DNA of 64,000 bases from Chloroflexota bacterium (lineage in GTDB: Bacteria > Chloroflexota > Anaerolineae > Aggregatilineales > Phototrophicaceae): contig JAPOWG010000040.1 of the NCBI GenBank assembly GCA_026707745.1, positions 1-64,000 of the forward strand, read 5' to 3'. A program made the translations under genes and the position numbers. The notes below the pieces were generated by a model. It saw nothing but the letters and a program-made list of their open reading frames with translations. It searched no databases and had not been told where the DNA came from. Positions 16,506-25,542 of this stretch are shown here, piece by piece (within the stretch, counting starts at the first letter, position 1; each line of letters starts with the position of its first letter).

Positions 16506-17423
16506 ATGACCACGCCCGCCCCGCCCTTCCCGGAGCAAGTTCTGCGCCATCAGCCGCTGGCAAGATTTACCGCCGCTCGACTGGGCGGACCGGCAGATTA
16601 TCTCTATATCGCCAAAGATCCTGGTTTCGACGAGACCCTCGCCGTCTTGCGGACAGCCTGGTCATACGGCTTGCCGGTTACCGTCATCGGTGGCGGGGCC
16701 AATGTGCTTGTTGCCGACAAGGGCATCCGCGGACTGACGGTTATCAACCGCGCTACGCAAATCTCCCACGAGACATGTGGCGATGACATACTTGTTTCCG
16801 CAAGCAGCGGCGCCAATTTGATTCGTCTGGTCCGCTATTGCCAGGAACGCGGCTTGGAAGGCATGGAATGGGCAATTGCCGTACCCGGAACTGTGGGCGG
16901 AGCAGTCGTCAACAATGCCGGCGCCCATGGGGGCGATATGGCGAGCGCCCTTCGCAAAGCGCTGATATTTGAATCGGGGCAGGGCGAAACCTGGTATGAC
17001 CTGGAAGATTTAAATTACGCATACCGATACTCGGCACTCAAGGCGCGCGCCGACATGAGATTCTTTGTCATGAAGGCGGTTTTGCAACTGAAAGAGGCGC
17101 AGCCGGCTGCCATACTGCGCCGGATGAATGAGTTCAGTGACTATCGACGACGCACGCAGCCGCCGGGAGCCAGCCTCGGCAGCATCTTTAAGAATCCACC
17201 GGGCGATCACGCCGGGCGGCTAATCGAGGCTGCAAGGCTCAAGGGCTTCCGCATCGGGGATGTTCAAGTGTCCCCGATCCACGCCAATTTCTTCGTCAAC
17301 ACAGGCGAAAATGCGACCGCCGGCGATTACTACCGGCTTATCGAAGCGGTGCGCGGACGCGTTGAAGACATCTTTGGAACGCAATTAGAACTCGAGATTC
17401 AGACGCTCGGCGAATGGGCCTGA
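16506..17423 (+). CDS. murB: UDP-N-acetylenolpyruvoylglucosamine reductase
   Basis: MurB is the FAD- and NADPH-dependent enzyme that makes UDP-MurNAc. The FAD-binding motif appears as [16 protein letters not shown], followed by [20 protein letters not shown]. The proton-donor serine lies in SLGSIFKNP and the C-terminal Glu in LELEIQTLG. The SIFKNP arrangement and 305-residue length fit type II MurB. It starts two bases after murC ends, so the two are surely co-transcribed. Confidence 0.95.
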   Translation: MTTPAPPFPEQVLRHQPLARFTAARLGGPADYLYIAKDPGFDETLAVLRTAWSYGLPVTVIGGGANVLVADKGIRGLTVINRATQISHETCGDDILVSASSGANLIRLVRYCQERGLEGMEWAIAVPGTVGGAVVNNAGAHGGDMASALRKALIFESGQGETWYDLEDLNYAYRYSALKARADMRFFVMKAVLQLKEAQPAAILRRMNEFSDYRRRTQPPGASLGSIFKNPPGDHAGRLIEAARLKGFRIGDVQVSPIHANFFVNTGENATAGDYYRLIEAVRGRVEDIFGTQLELEIQTLGEWA

Positions 17424-17520
17424 TATTGCCCGTCTCTTTGATTGCGCCGTATTTCGAGCAATAGTAAACTAAATGCGAGCCAAGTCGCGATGAGATTCAA
17501 GCATACTCGGAAGATCGTCG

Positions 17521-18363
17521 GTGGTCAGTCACGTTCAGATTCGCAAACGGCAGCCCGATCGTACGCCAGGAGTACTTCATCGCACGTCACCGGGCGCCAA
17601 GCCAGAGCGACAGACTGCTATACGGAACGAACGAGCGCAGAGTCATTTGCGCTGGCGCATCACGAGTGGCGTCCTATTCGTGATGTTTGGCGTCATCTTG
17701 GCACTGTTCTTTTCCAGCGACTTGTTTTATGTGCGTTCTGTGCAAGTTCGAGGCAACGATTTTTTGGTGCGCGAGGAGGTATTCGCCTTTTCCAGCATCG
17801 CCGACTTCCACATGTTTTGGCTGGATCCCGAAGAGATTCGTCGCAACGTACTGCGCTCTTCGTCCATTGCTGATGTGACTGTGGAGCTAGGTTGGCCCCC
17901 AAACCTGATCACGATGTTGGTGCAAGAGCGTCAACCCGCCATCATCTGGTCGGAAGCGGGAAATGAAACCTGGATTGATATTCAAGGACGAATTATGCCC
18001 GCGCGAGCCGCGATGCCGGACGTGATACGAGTGAATGTGGTGGTCGACGCATTCAAGGGTCCTTCCGCTACACTGACGGATCTCAAGAGACTGGACAAGG
18101 ACGTCGTACTCGGCGCATTGCGTTTACAGGAGTTCCTGGCGCCCGGCACCGATCTCGACTACGACCCGATCAATGGACTGGGTTGGACCAACGATCAAGG
18201 CTGGCAGATTTGGATGGGAATAGATTCAAGCGCGGGCATGAGCAGGAAAATCAACGAATATCAGGCGTACGTTGACAACTTGAACAGTCGAGGTATAGAG
18301 ATTACCGAATTGAACATCGCGAATCCTGATGCGCCTTTTTACAAGATTTTATGGGGGCGTTAA
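17521..18363 (+). CDS. ftsQ: FtsQ/DivIB-like division protein with POTRA domain
   Basis: A 280-residue bitopic protein: a basic cytosolic N terminus of about 45 residues, a membrane helix at about 49-66 (GVLFVMFGVILALFFSS), a POTRA domain beginning VRSVQVRGNDFLVREEV, then the FtsQ-type beta domain with ERQPAIIW and WIDIQGRI. FtsQ links FtsL/DivIC to the division machinery outside the membrane. It sits directly before ftsA as usual. The GTG at 17521 is tentative because the N terminus is poorly conserved and no clear ribosome site is visible. Confidence 0.88.
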   Translation: MVSHVQIRKRQPDRTPGVLHRTSPGAKPERQTAIRNERAQSHLRWRITSGVLFVMFGVILALFFSSDLFYVRSVQVRGNDFLVREEVFAFSSIADFHMFWLDPEEIRRNVLRSSSIADVTVELGWPPNLITMLVQERQPAIIWSEAGNETWIDIQGRIMPARAAMPDVIRVNVVVDAFKGPSATLTDLKRLDKDVVLGALRLQEFLAPGTDLDYDPINGLGWTNDQGWQIWMGIDSSAGMSRKINEYQAYVDNLNSRGIEITELNIANPDAPFYKILWGR

Positions 18364-18369
18364 ATCCTT

Positions 18370-19605
18370 ATGGGTGACCTGGTAGTAGGAATTGATGTAG
18401 GCACGCACAAGATTTGTACGCTGGTCGGCGAAGTACGCCCGGAGGATATTTACGTCGTCGGTTTGGGTATTGAACCTAGCGCCGGTATGAAGAAGGGCGT
18501 GGTCAATGATGTCAACGCCTTGTCCGCGGCCATTGGCAAGTCCATTCGCAAAGCGGAGAAGTCGAGCGGTTACGATATCAACCGCGCCTTTGTCAGCGTA
18601 GCGGGCAGTCATATTTCCTCGTTGACCAGCCGCGGCATCACCACGATCGTCGGGCCGCGCAGCGTACAAGCGGAAGATCTTGAAAAAGCAATGGCGGTTG
18701 CGCGGGGAATCGCCATCCCGCACAATCGCGAAGTGTTGCACGTGGTTCCGCGCAGTTACACGCTGGATGGCCAGGAAGGGATTCGCAGTCCTATCGGCAT
18801 GCATTGCTTCCGCCTCGAGGTTGACGCGCATATCATTACCGCTTCCACCACCAGCCTGGCCAACCTGGAAGACGCCGTGGAAACAGCAGGCGTTTTGGTC
18901 GATCGATTCATTCTGAATCCGCTGGCGGCAGGCGATGCCGTGTTGACAAGCCACGAACGCGATATGGGCGCGGTGATTATCGACATTGGAGGAGGGACTA
19001 CCGATCTCGCGATCTTCATTGACGGCACGGTTTGGCATACTGCCATCATTCCCGTCGGCGGCAATCACGTGACGCAAGACATCACTTACTGGATGCGCGT
19101 GCCCTTCGAGTTGGCGGAACAGGTGAAGATGCAGCGAGGCCACGCGGATATGGATGCCGTAGAAGAAAGCGAAGTCTTCCCGGTGGAGCCTTTCGGCGGC
19201 GACATATTGCAGGTGAAGCGCCGCGACCTGGCAATGGTGATCGAAGCGCGCTTTGAAGAGATCTTTGACCTGGCTGAAAAAGAGATCAAACGCTCCGGTT
19301 ATGCCGGTCTATTAAGAGCCGGCGCCGTGATCACGGGTGGCAGTTCGCAACTCCCGGGCTACCGGGAACTCGCCTCGCGGATACTCAACGTGCCAGTTCG
19401 TTTGGCGCAACCGGAGAAGATCACGGGGATCGCCGACACGCTTAAGAATCCCTCCTACAGCACCAGTGTTGGTTTGCTGCGTCTGGGCTTGGAAATGGAC
19501 AGCATGACCGAGCCGGAAATCAACGATAATACTGGCTTGCCGGTGTCTCGCTGGGGACGGGTAATGAACGACTTTTTGCGTCGTTTTTTGCCCCAGGACG
19601 ACTAA
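18370..19605 (+). CDS. ftsA: Cell division protein FtsA
   Basis: An actin-like ATPase that anchors FtsZ to the membrane. The phosphate-1 loop VGIDVGTHKICTLVGE opens the protein; IDIGGGTTDLAIF and GAVITGGSSQLPG are the phosphate-2 and adenosine motifs. The C-terminal amphipathic segment SRWGRVMNDFLRRFL is the expected membrane-targeting helix. The 411-residue length is normal. It begins six bases after ftsQ. About 130 bases to ftsZ hold the likely ftsZ promoter. Confidence 0.96.
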   Translation: MGDLVVGIDVGTHKICTLVGEVRPEDIYVVGLGIEPSAGMKKGVVNDVNALSAAIGKSIRKAEKSSGYDINRAFVSVAGSHISSLTSRGITTIVGPRSVQAEDLEKAMAVARGIAIPHNREVLHVVPRSYTLDGQEGIRSPIGMHCFRLEVDAHIITASTTSLANLEDAVETAGVLVDRFILNPLAAGDAVLTSHERDMGAVIIDIGGGTTDLAIFIDGTVWHTAIIPVGGNHVTQDITYWMRVPFELAEQVKMQRGHADMDAVEESEVFPVEPFGGDILQVKRRDLAMVIEARFEEIFDLAEKEIKRSGYAGLLRAGAVITGGSSQLPGYRELASRILNVPVRLAQPEKITGIADTLKNPSYSTSVGLLRLGLEMDSMTEPEINDNTGLPVSRWGRVMNDFLRRFLPQDD

Positions 19606-19650
19606 GAAAACATCGCTGTATGTCATTTCAATTATTGCTTCAAATTTGAT

Positions 19651-19678
19651 TTGCGCCCCTTATGAATGGGCGTACAAT
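19651..19678 (+). promoter_or_regulatory. Putative sigma-70-type promoter for ftsZ
   Basis: TTGCGC at 19651-19656 and TACAAT at 19673-19678 are separated by 16 bases. They lie 61 bases upstream of the ftsZ ATG, in an AT-richer stretch unlike the surrounding coding DNA. It would allow ftsZ to be transcribed separately from the rest of the cluster. Confidence 0.45.
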
Positions 19679-19738
19679 AGAGGACAGTAATCTGGCATTT
19701 GCGTTGCGTAAACGCGTTGATTTCAAAGGAAAGTCACA

Positions 19739-20971
19739 ATGGTCAACGATCTTATAACGGGTGAGAATTTCGCGCAGATAAAAGTCGTTGGTGTCGGCGG
19801 TGGCGGCGGCAACGCCGTGAATCGCATGATCAACGAGGGTCTTGGAGGCGTCGAATTCATCGCGGTCAACACGGACAACCAGGCCCTGATGCTTTCCAAA
19901 GCCAAAACGCGCGTGCGCATCGGGGACAAATTGACGCGCGGACTGGGCGCCGGCGGCAATCCAGAGATCGGACGAAAAGCAGCCGAAGAGAGTTCGGAAG
20001 ACCTGCTCGAGGTTTTGCGCGGTTCCGATATGATCTTTGTCGCCTGCGGTATGGGCGGCGGCACGGGCACCGGGGCTTCGCCAGTCATCGCGCAGATCGC
20101 CAAAGAGTTGGGCGCTTTGACCATCGGCGTCGTGACCCGTCCCTTTACTTTTGAAGGAACGCGCCGCGCGCAGCTCGCCAAAACGGGCATTGAAGGATTG
20201 AAGAGCCAGGTAGATACCCTGATCGTTATCCCGAACGATCGTCTCTTGCAGATGGCGGACAAGCGCTCGACCCTGCAGCAGGCTTTCTCGCTAGCCGATG
20301 ATGTTTTGCGTCAAGGCATCCAGGGCATATCCGAGTTGATCACCGTACCCGGCTTGATCAATCTCGATTTTGCCGATGTCCGCACGATTATGTCCGAAGG
20401 CGGCGCGGCGCTGATGGCGGTGGGGCGCGCGGCCGGCGACGACCGGGCTCGCGCGGCGGCAGACCAGGCGATCACCAGCGGCTTGCTGGACGTCACCATC
20501 GACGGCGCGCGAGGTATCCTGTTCTCGATCACCGGTGGCAGCGACCTGACATTATTCGAGGTCAACGAAGCGGCGGCTATTATCAAGGACAGCGCGCATC
20601 CGGAATGTAACCTGATCTTTGGCGCCCACATTGACGAGAGTATGGGCGATGAGGTCCACATCACCGTGATCGCCACCGGGTTTGAACGGAGCCGGCTCGA
20701 GGCCAGCATGAAAGAAGCGGGCACGTTGCCGATCCGCCAACCGACGCCGGTGCCGCATCCAGCGCCGGTGCAGCGACCCATATACGAGGATGTCGAAATC
20801 GAGGCGCCGTCGCCTGGAGAGTCGATGTCCAGCGGGGGCGGGTCATCCTTCCAGCGCCAACAGATGGGACCCGCGTCATCACCGCAAGAAGATCCACGCA
20901 CCTACGAGAACATCGACCCGAAGAATACCGATTTGCCGGCGTTCTTGCGCAAGCGGAATCGCCGAGAATAG
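19739..20971 (+). CDS. ftsZ: Cell division protein FtsZ
   Basis: A tubulin-like GTPase that forms the division ring. The first glycine loop [13 protein letters not shown], the tubulin signature [13 protein letters not shown] and the T7 synergy loop [11 protein letters not shown] are intact. A variable linker rich in Pro, Ser and Gly (about 325-390) leads to a C-terminal peptide [10 protein letters not shown], which matches the conserved FtsA-binding tail. It has 410 residues and a good AAAGGAAAG ribosome site. A strong terminator follows, closing the cluster. Confidence 0.97.
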   Translation: MVNDLITGENFAQIKVVGVGGGGGNAVNRMINEGLGGVEFIAVNTDNQALMLSKAKTRVRIGDKLTRGLGAGGNPEIGRKAAEESSEDLLEVLRGSDMIFVACGMGGGTGTGASPVIAQIAKELGALTIGVVTRPFTFEGTRRAQLAKTGIEGLKSQVDTLIVIPNDRLLQMADKRSTLQQAFSLADDVLRQGIQGISELITVPGLINLDFADVRTIMSEGGAALMAVGRAAGDDRARAAADQAITSGLLDVTIDGARGILFSITGGSDLTLFEVNEAAAIIKDSAHPECNLIFGAHIDESMGDEVHITVIATGFERSRLEASMKEAGTLPIRQPTPVPHPAPVQRPIYEDVEIEAPSPGESMSSGGGSSFQRQQMGPASSPQEDPRTYENIDPKNTDLPAFLRKRNRRE

Positions 20972-20997
20972 ACGTGCAGCGATTGAAACGAGACAAG

Positions 20998-21022
20998 AGT
21001 GGGCTGAAATAGCCCACTTTTT
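20998..21022 (+). terminator. Rho-independent terminator after ftsZ
   Basis: AGTGGGCT (20998-21005) and AGCCCACT (21011-21018) form an 8-bp stem with a GAAAT loop followed by a run of T. It lies 27 bases past the ftsZ stop. Confidence 0.9.
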
Positions 21023-21528
21023 GATTTCGGTGACACGAGTCTTAGTGTTGAGGATAAAAGATGATTTCCAACCCCGCCCACCAGCCCCCGAGAGGTTTGA
21101 ACCTGTTTATGGCGACTCGCCTACGCTCTGGCGCAGAGCGCATGCCGCGCCTCACTAGCCGCGTTTACAAAGGCGAGTCTCGTAATATCATGTCACAGAA
21201 AATAGGCTTTTTTCGACTCAATCCTGCATGATATACTTCCATCCATACTGTTGTGTTTTTCGAACAAAAGCCGCGTCGTTTGATATTACAAGGGTTTCTC
21301 GAAATGCGGGTCGATTTGCAGGAAATCCGACTCATTTTTCTGTCGTTTCTGTTCGACAATCAATTCCTTCCATGCTATAAAAGAGAAATCCTTTTCACCA
21401 CAAGTTTTTCGTATTCAACGTGCCTCTGACATCCGCATTGCGCCAGCGATTGACCGAGATACGAGGTGCGCTAGTCATGAAATCCTAATTGTCTTGCTCT
21501 GAACATTTCACTTTAGGATAGCCGTCTC
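21023..21528. other. Non-coding region upstream of the ribonucleotide reductase
   Basis: No gene is visible in these 506 bases. A 9-bp inverted pair (21114-21122 with 21171-21179) encloses a perfect 6-bp hairpin (CGCTCT/AGAGCG at 21124-21140), suggesting a structured RNA. A possible promoter is TTCGAC (21352-21357), 18 bases, TATAAA (21376-21381). I looked for a cobalamin riboswitch box, which would suit the B12-dependent enzyme downstream, and did not recognise one. Confidence 0.4.
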
Positions 21529-24075
21529 ATGGTCCAGACTCACGCCACACGAAGCGCCTTGCACGAACTTGGATATAAAATATTCCTGGATCGTTACGCG
21601 CAGAAAGATATGACCCGCAGTACTCTAACCACCGGCGACAAGGTGATTGTGGTCATCAATGCCAAAACCGGCCAGCGGGAAATTGGTACGGTGACCGAAA
21701 TTAACCTGCCGCAAGTGACTGTCACCCTGCTCGATGGCGAGGTGGTGGTCCGCGACCTGGAACACGTCGACAAACCGATCGAAACCGAGCCGGCGCAGAT
21801 GATGGACCGAGTGGCGCGCGGCGTCGCCGCGACAGAAGCGAACCCGTCCAAACAGGATGAATGGTCGGAGAAGTTTCGCTGGCTGCTGGACGACTGGAAG
21901 TTCGTGCCCGGCGGGCGCATCCTCACAGCGGCTGGCACAGCCCAGGATCTTACGTATTACAACTGCTACGTCATTCCGTCGCCTGATGATTCTCGCGAAG
22001 GGATCATGACGACGCTGACCCAAATGACCGAGATCATGTCGCGGGGCGGGGGCGTCGGCATCAATTTGTCGACCTTGCGCCCGCGCCACTCTTATGTCAA
22101 AGGGGTCAACGGCCGTTCCAGCGGCGCGGTGTCCTGGGGCGCTTTGTACAGCTTTGTCACCGGACTCATTGAGCAAGGCGGCAGCCGACGCGGCGCGCTG
22201 ATGCTTATCCTGAACGACTGGCATCCCGATATCTTCAACTTTATCAACAGCAAACGTCAAGCGGGTCAGATCACCAACGCCAATATCAGCGTCGGCGTCT
22301 CGGACCGCTTGATGGAAGCCGTTGCCGCGGACGACGATTGGCCCTTGATCTTCCCAGACACGCGCGATCCCGATTACGACGCGTTTTGGGACGGGGACCT
22401 CAACACCTGGGTCGCGTCCGGGCGCAAGGTCATTCAATACAAGACAGTAAAAGCGCGCGAGCTCTGGCATGCGATTGTCGAGAGCGCCTGGGCTAGCGCG
22501 GAACCGGGGGTTTGGTTTAACGAGCGCAGCAACAAGATGGCGAACAGTTGGTATTTCAATCCGCTGATTTCGACCAATCCCTGTGGCGAACAGCCGCTCG
22601 GCGCCTTTTCAGTTTGTAACCTGGGCGCGATCAACCTGTCGCGCTTCTACGACGAAAACAATCGCGATGTCGCCTGGGATGATTTGCGCAAGACCGTCGC
22701 GTATTCGACGCGCTTCCTGGACAACGTCATCGACACGACGCCCTATTTCTTCGAAGAAAACGAACGTGTGCAAATGGCTGAACGGCGCGTTGGCTTGGGA
22801 ACAATGGGCATCGCCGAACTGATGTTGAAGCTCGGCGTGCGTTACGGCAGCGACGAGTCGGTGGAATTGATCGACCAAATCTACAAGACGATAGCCATCA
22901 CCGCCTATGAAACATCGAGCGATTTGGCGCTGGAGAAAGGCGCCTTCGCCCAATTCGATGCCGAGAAGTTCATCGAAAGCGGCTATATGCAGGCCATGCC
23001 GGAGAATTTGCGTCAAAAAGTCCGTCGCGACGGCATCCGCAATGTCACCCTGCTCACACAAGCGCCAACCGGTACGACGGGCACGATGGTCAATACCTCG
23101 ACAGGCGTGGAGCCGTTTTTCTCCTGGGTTTACTATCGCAAGAGCCGCCTGGGCCTGCACGAAGAAAAGGTGCCGATTGTAAAGGATTGGTACGAGGCGC
23201 ATCCCGATGCCAACGATTTGCCGGACTACTTCGTCACCGCCATGGACCTCTCGCCGGAAGAGCATGTCAAGGTGCAAGGCGCTTTCCAGCGCTGGATTGA
23301 CAGCGCCATCAGCAAGACTTGCAACGTGCCCAACGAGTACAGCGTCGAGCAGGTCAGCGATCTCTATCGCAAGATGTATGAGCTGGGCTGCAAGGGCGGC
23401 ACGATCTACCGCGATGGCAGCCGAGACGAACAGGTACTGATGCTCAAGGGCGACGAACGCGCCGAGAACGAAATGGAAGACTTGAAGCCGTCGTCCAAGG
23501 CGGAATCCGGCGACGAAGCCGAGCCGGCCTCCACGCCGCACCGCGTTTATCCGCGTCCGGATAGTCTTCAAGGTTTGACGGTCAAGACGCAAACGCCCTT
23601 TGGCAAAGCCTACATCACCATCAACCGCGACGATCGCGGCAACCCCTTCGAAGTATTCATCGCCATCGGCAAGGCGGGTACGGACATCCAGGCCGATGCC
23701 GAGAGTCTGGGCAGAATGATCTCGCTGCAGTTGCGCACCACCGCCCCACAGAACCGGCGCGAGATGCTGCGACTGATCATCGAGCAGTTGCAAGATATCG
23801 GCGGCGCGCGCGCCATCGGTTTTGGTCACAAGCGCGTGCTTTCGCTGCCCGATGCCGTGGCGCGGGTCCTGCAGATAGAATTCTTCCCGGAAGACCAGCC
23901 GCTGCAACTGGACCTGCCCATGGAGGACGATGAAGCGGCAAGTGATGATACGGGCGAGCTGATCGCCAACGGTACCGTCTCCGGCGCCGATATCTGCCCC
24001 GAGTGCGGCACGATCGCCTTGATCCGGGCGGAGAGTTGCCGCAGGTGCCTCACTTGCGGCTACAGCGAGTGTTAA
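21529..24075 (+). CDS. nrdJ: Adenosylcobalamin-dependent (class II) ribonucleotide reductase
   Basis: Reduces ribonucleotides to deoxyribonucleotides using a B12-generated thiyl radical, without oxygen need. N350-P-C352-G-E354 holds the radical cysteine with its Asn and Glu partners. C146 (YYNCYVIP) and C363 (SVCNLGAINL) form the redox pair, and the 11-residue spacing from C352 to C363 equals that known in the Thermotoga enzyme. SRGGGVGINLS and the QAPTGTTG phosphate loop are present. The C terminus has a CxxC-CxxC zinc ribbon (CPECGTIA, CLTCGYSEC) that shuttles electrons. An insert of about 45 residues (35-80, GDKVIVVINAKTGQ, then beta-rich) looks like a small barrel. 848 residues. Confidence 0.96.
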   Translation: MVQTHATRSALHELGYKIFLDRYAQKDMTRSTLTTGDKVIVVINAKTGQREIGTVTEINLPQVTVTLLDGEVVVRDLEHVDKPIETEPAQMMDRVARGVAATEANPSKQDEWSEKFRWLLDDWKFVPGGRILTAAGTAQDLTYYNCYVIPSPDDSREGIMTTLTQMTEIMSRGGGVGINLSTLRPRHSYVKGVNGRSSGAVSWGALYSFVTGLIEQGGSRRGALMLILNDWHPDIFNFINSKRQAGQITNANISVGVSDRLMEAVAADDDWPLIFPDTRDPDYDAFWDGDLNTWVASGRKVIQYKTVKARELWHAIVESAWASAEPGVWFNERSNKMANSWYFNPLISTNPCGEQPLGAFSVCNLGAINLSRFYDENNRDVAWDDLRKTVAYSTRFLDNVIDTTPYFFEENERVQMAERRVGLGTMGIAELMLKLGVRYGSDESVELIDQIYKTIAITAYETSSDLALEKGAFAQFDAEKFIESGYMQAMPENLRQKVRRDGIRNVTLLTQAPTGTTGTMVNTSTGVEPFFSWVYYRKSRLGLHEEKVPIVKDWYEAHPDANDLPDYFVTAMDLSPEEHVKVQGAFQRWIDSAISKTCNVPNEYSVEQVSDLYRKMYELGCKGGTIYRDGSRDEQVLMLKGDERAENEMEDLKPSSKAESGDEAEPASTPHRVYPRPDSLQGLTVKTQTPFGKAYITINRDDRGNPFEVFIAIGKAGTDIQADAESLGRMISLQLRTTAPQNRREMLRLIIEQLQDIGGARAIGFGHKRVLSLPDAVARVLQIEFFPEDQPLQLDLPMEDDEAASDDTGELIANGTVSGADICPECGTIALIRAESCRRCLTCGYSEC

Positions 24076-24155
24076 ACTACGCTCAAGACCTATAACAGCG
24101 ATTTGTATTCTAGTGTTAGGTATCAGTCGGGTGCAGTCTTGGCAGGAGGAACATC

Positions 24156-24383
24156 ATGGCCAAAGGCAAAAACCAATGGGTTGTGAAACGCGATGATGGT
24201 TGGGGTGTACGTGGTGAGGGAAATTCACGCGACACTGTAATTAAGTCCACACAGAAGGATGCAATTGATGCAGCAACAGAGATTGCACGTAATCAAAGTT
24301 CAGAAGTCATCATTCAGGGTCGCGACAGGAAAATCCGTGAACGAAACAGCTATGGCAATGACCCATATCCGCCCAAAGGATAA
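24156..24383 (+). CDS. DUF2188-family small protein
   Basis: 75 residues with the DUF2188 pattern: WVVKRDDGWGVRGEGN, then an alternating segment, then DAIDAATEIARNQSSEVIIQGRDRKI. Members are small basic proteins of unknown function, widespread on mobile and accessory DNA. The ribosome site GCAGGAGGA before the ATG is strong. The gene is visibly poorer in GC than its neighbours and is followed by its own terminator and by a methyltransferase remnant, which suggests acquisition by transfer. Confidence 0.8.
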   Translation: MAKGKNQWVVKRDDGWGVRGEGNSRDTVIKSTQKDAIDAATEIARNQSSEVIIQGRDRKIRERNSYGNDPYPPKG

Positions 24384-24418
24384 CCACCGTCGACACTTAC
24401 AAGTACAAATAGAATGAG

Positions 24419-24444
24419 AAGACGACCTTTGCGTCGTCTTTTTT
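24419..24444 (+). terminator. Rho-independent terminator after the DUF2188 gene
   Basis: AAGACGAC (24419-24426) pairs with GTCGTCTT (24433-24440) across a 6-base loop, followed by T6. The stem is perfect. Confidence 0.88.
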
Positions 24445-24468
24445 GACTATAAGAAGTGAGCGACGCAC

Positions 24469-24612
24469 ATGAAAAACTGTCTTTACTACGGCGACAACTC
24501 CGAATTTTTTCGTAACAGGGGATACTGTCCTGATGAATGCGTCGACTCGATCTACTTCGACTCCCCCTTCATTAGCGACCGCAATTACAACGCGCTCTTC
24601 AAATTGCGGGGT
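24469..24612 (+). pseudogene. N-terminal remnant of a DNA methyltransferase
   Basis: The first 46 residues, starting NCLYYGDNSEFF and running through VDSIYFDSPFISDRNYN to ALFK, match the start of site-specific DNA methyltransferases of the type III/N4-N6 group (usual form LIYLDPPFNSDRNYN). The catalytic DPPF is DSPF here. After the LFK position the frame (open to 24711) turns into unrelated sequence; the several hundred remaining residues of such enzymes are missing. I take it as a decayed fragment rather than a functional gene. Confidence 0.75.
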
Positions 24613-24725
24613 GAAATGATAAAGACCCGTACCAGTGAGCGGGAAAGGCAAATCGCTGCGGGACCTGTTCACCAGCTAGGCTCTCTGCGACCTCCAGCAC
24701 CTCTGTGGTGAAAGAAAACCCGCGA

Positions 24726-25379
24726 ATGACTGACCTGCCTCATCACAAGACCAGGGGGCGAAAAATCCTCAAGCGTATCATACTGTTTTGTCTGCTAGCC
24801 GCGATTCTCTACTTCGCCGCATTTACGACCGCTATTCATATCGCCGGTACACGAGACAATACCCGCCCGGCTGATGTCATCATCGTGCTGGGCGCGGGCC
24901 TGCGCCGTGACGGCGGACCGGGCTGGGCGTTAACCCGCCGCAGTTCTCAAGCCGCTGACTTGTGGCGTCTGGGCATCGCTCCTAGCGTCATTTGCACCGG
25001 CGGCCAAGCCGAGTCTTTCCCGCGCAGCGAAGCCGATGCCTGCCGCGAAATCCTGCGAAATCAAGGCTTGCCGCAATCCGCGATCCTGCTGGAAGACAAA
25101 AGCCGCAGCACCGAGGAAAACGCCCTATTCAGCAGCCAGCTAATGGCGGAACGCGGTTGGACGAGCGCTGTGCTGGTCAGCGACAGTTATCACATGCTGC
25201 GCGCCGGCTGGCTGTTTACTCAGCACGACGTCGAAACATATGCCAGTCCCGTACCGGCGAACCGCATTCATCATCCGCACTCCTATCCTCATTCGCTGTT
25301 GCGAGAGTTTCTGGCATTCCACTGGCAGGTCCTTAAGGAAGCGCTCAACTTGCCCGTCACGTATTTGAGCGGGCTCTAG
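24726..25379 (+). CDS. DUF218/YdcF-SanA-like membrane protein
   Basis: 217 residues with one N-terminal membrane helix (about 14-34) and an exported DUF218 domain of the SanA/ElyC/YdcF type. Motifs visible are DVIIVLGAGLRRDGGPG, ICTGGQAESFPRSEAD, the acidic DKSRSTEENA, and VLVSDSYHMLRA. Family members are tied to envelope and vancomycin-barrier functions, but no reaction is settled. The ATG at 24726 is preferred; a GTG at 24705 would add seven residues with no better ribosome site. Confidence 0.82.
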   Translation: MTDLPHHKTRGRKILKRIILFCLLAAILYFAAFTTAIHIAGTRDNTRPADVIIVLGAGLRRDGGPGWALTRRSSQAADLWRLGIAPSVICTGGQAESFPRSEADACREILRNQGLPQSAILLEDKSRSTEENALFSSQLMAERGWTSAVLVSDSYHMLRAGWLFTQHDVETYASPVPANRIHHPHSYPHSLLREFLAFHWQVLKEALNLPVTYLSGL

Positions 25380-25542
25380 CTCCGACGCGCGAATGCGTCC
25401 ACCGCCCGACACGGGAAAGTCTGCGCGTAAATCGAAGCATGGGTTTATAATCTCAAATATGTTGTAGCTGCCGACGCCGCGCAAAACGGGCGAATTCAAA
25501 TTTCAGTTCGCCTGTTGGATACGGTTGACGAGGGACACGGGC

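Noticed and set aside
17490..17873. Alternative frame starting ATG at 17490 overlapping ftsQ
   Set aside because: Its product is Arg/Ser-rich without structure, whereas the other frame has the FtsQ membrane helix and POTRA domain.
21090..21181. Possible tRNA on the minus strand (GGTTCAAACC-like T loop)
   Set aside because: The stem around the loop does not give a 5-bp T arm and no acceptor pairing could be found.
21023..21528. Cobalamin riboswitch upstream of the B12-dependent ribonucleotide reductase
   Set aside because: Expected on functional grounds, but I could not find the conserved core box or its pairing stems.
22609..23907. Open frame of 432 codons antisense to nrdJ
   Set aside because: It is a mirror of a strongly coding GC-rich gene; it has no recognisable motif and the sense strand is certainly nrdJ.
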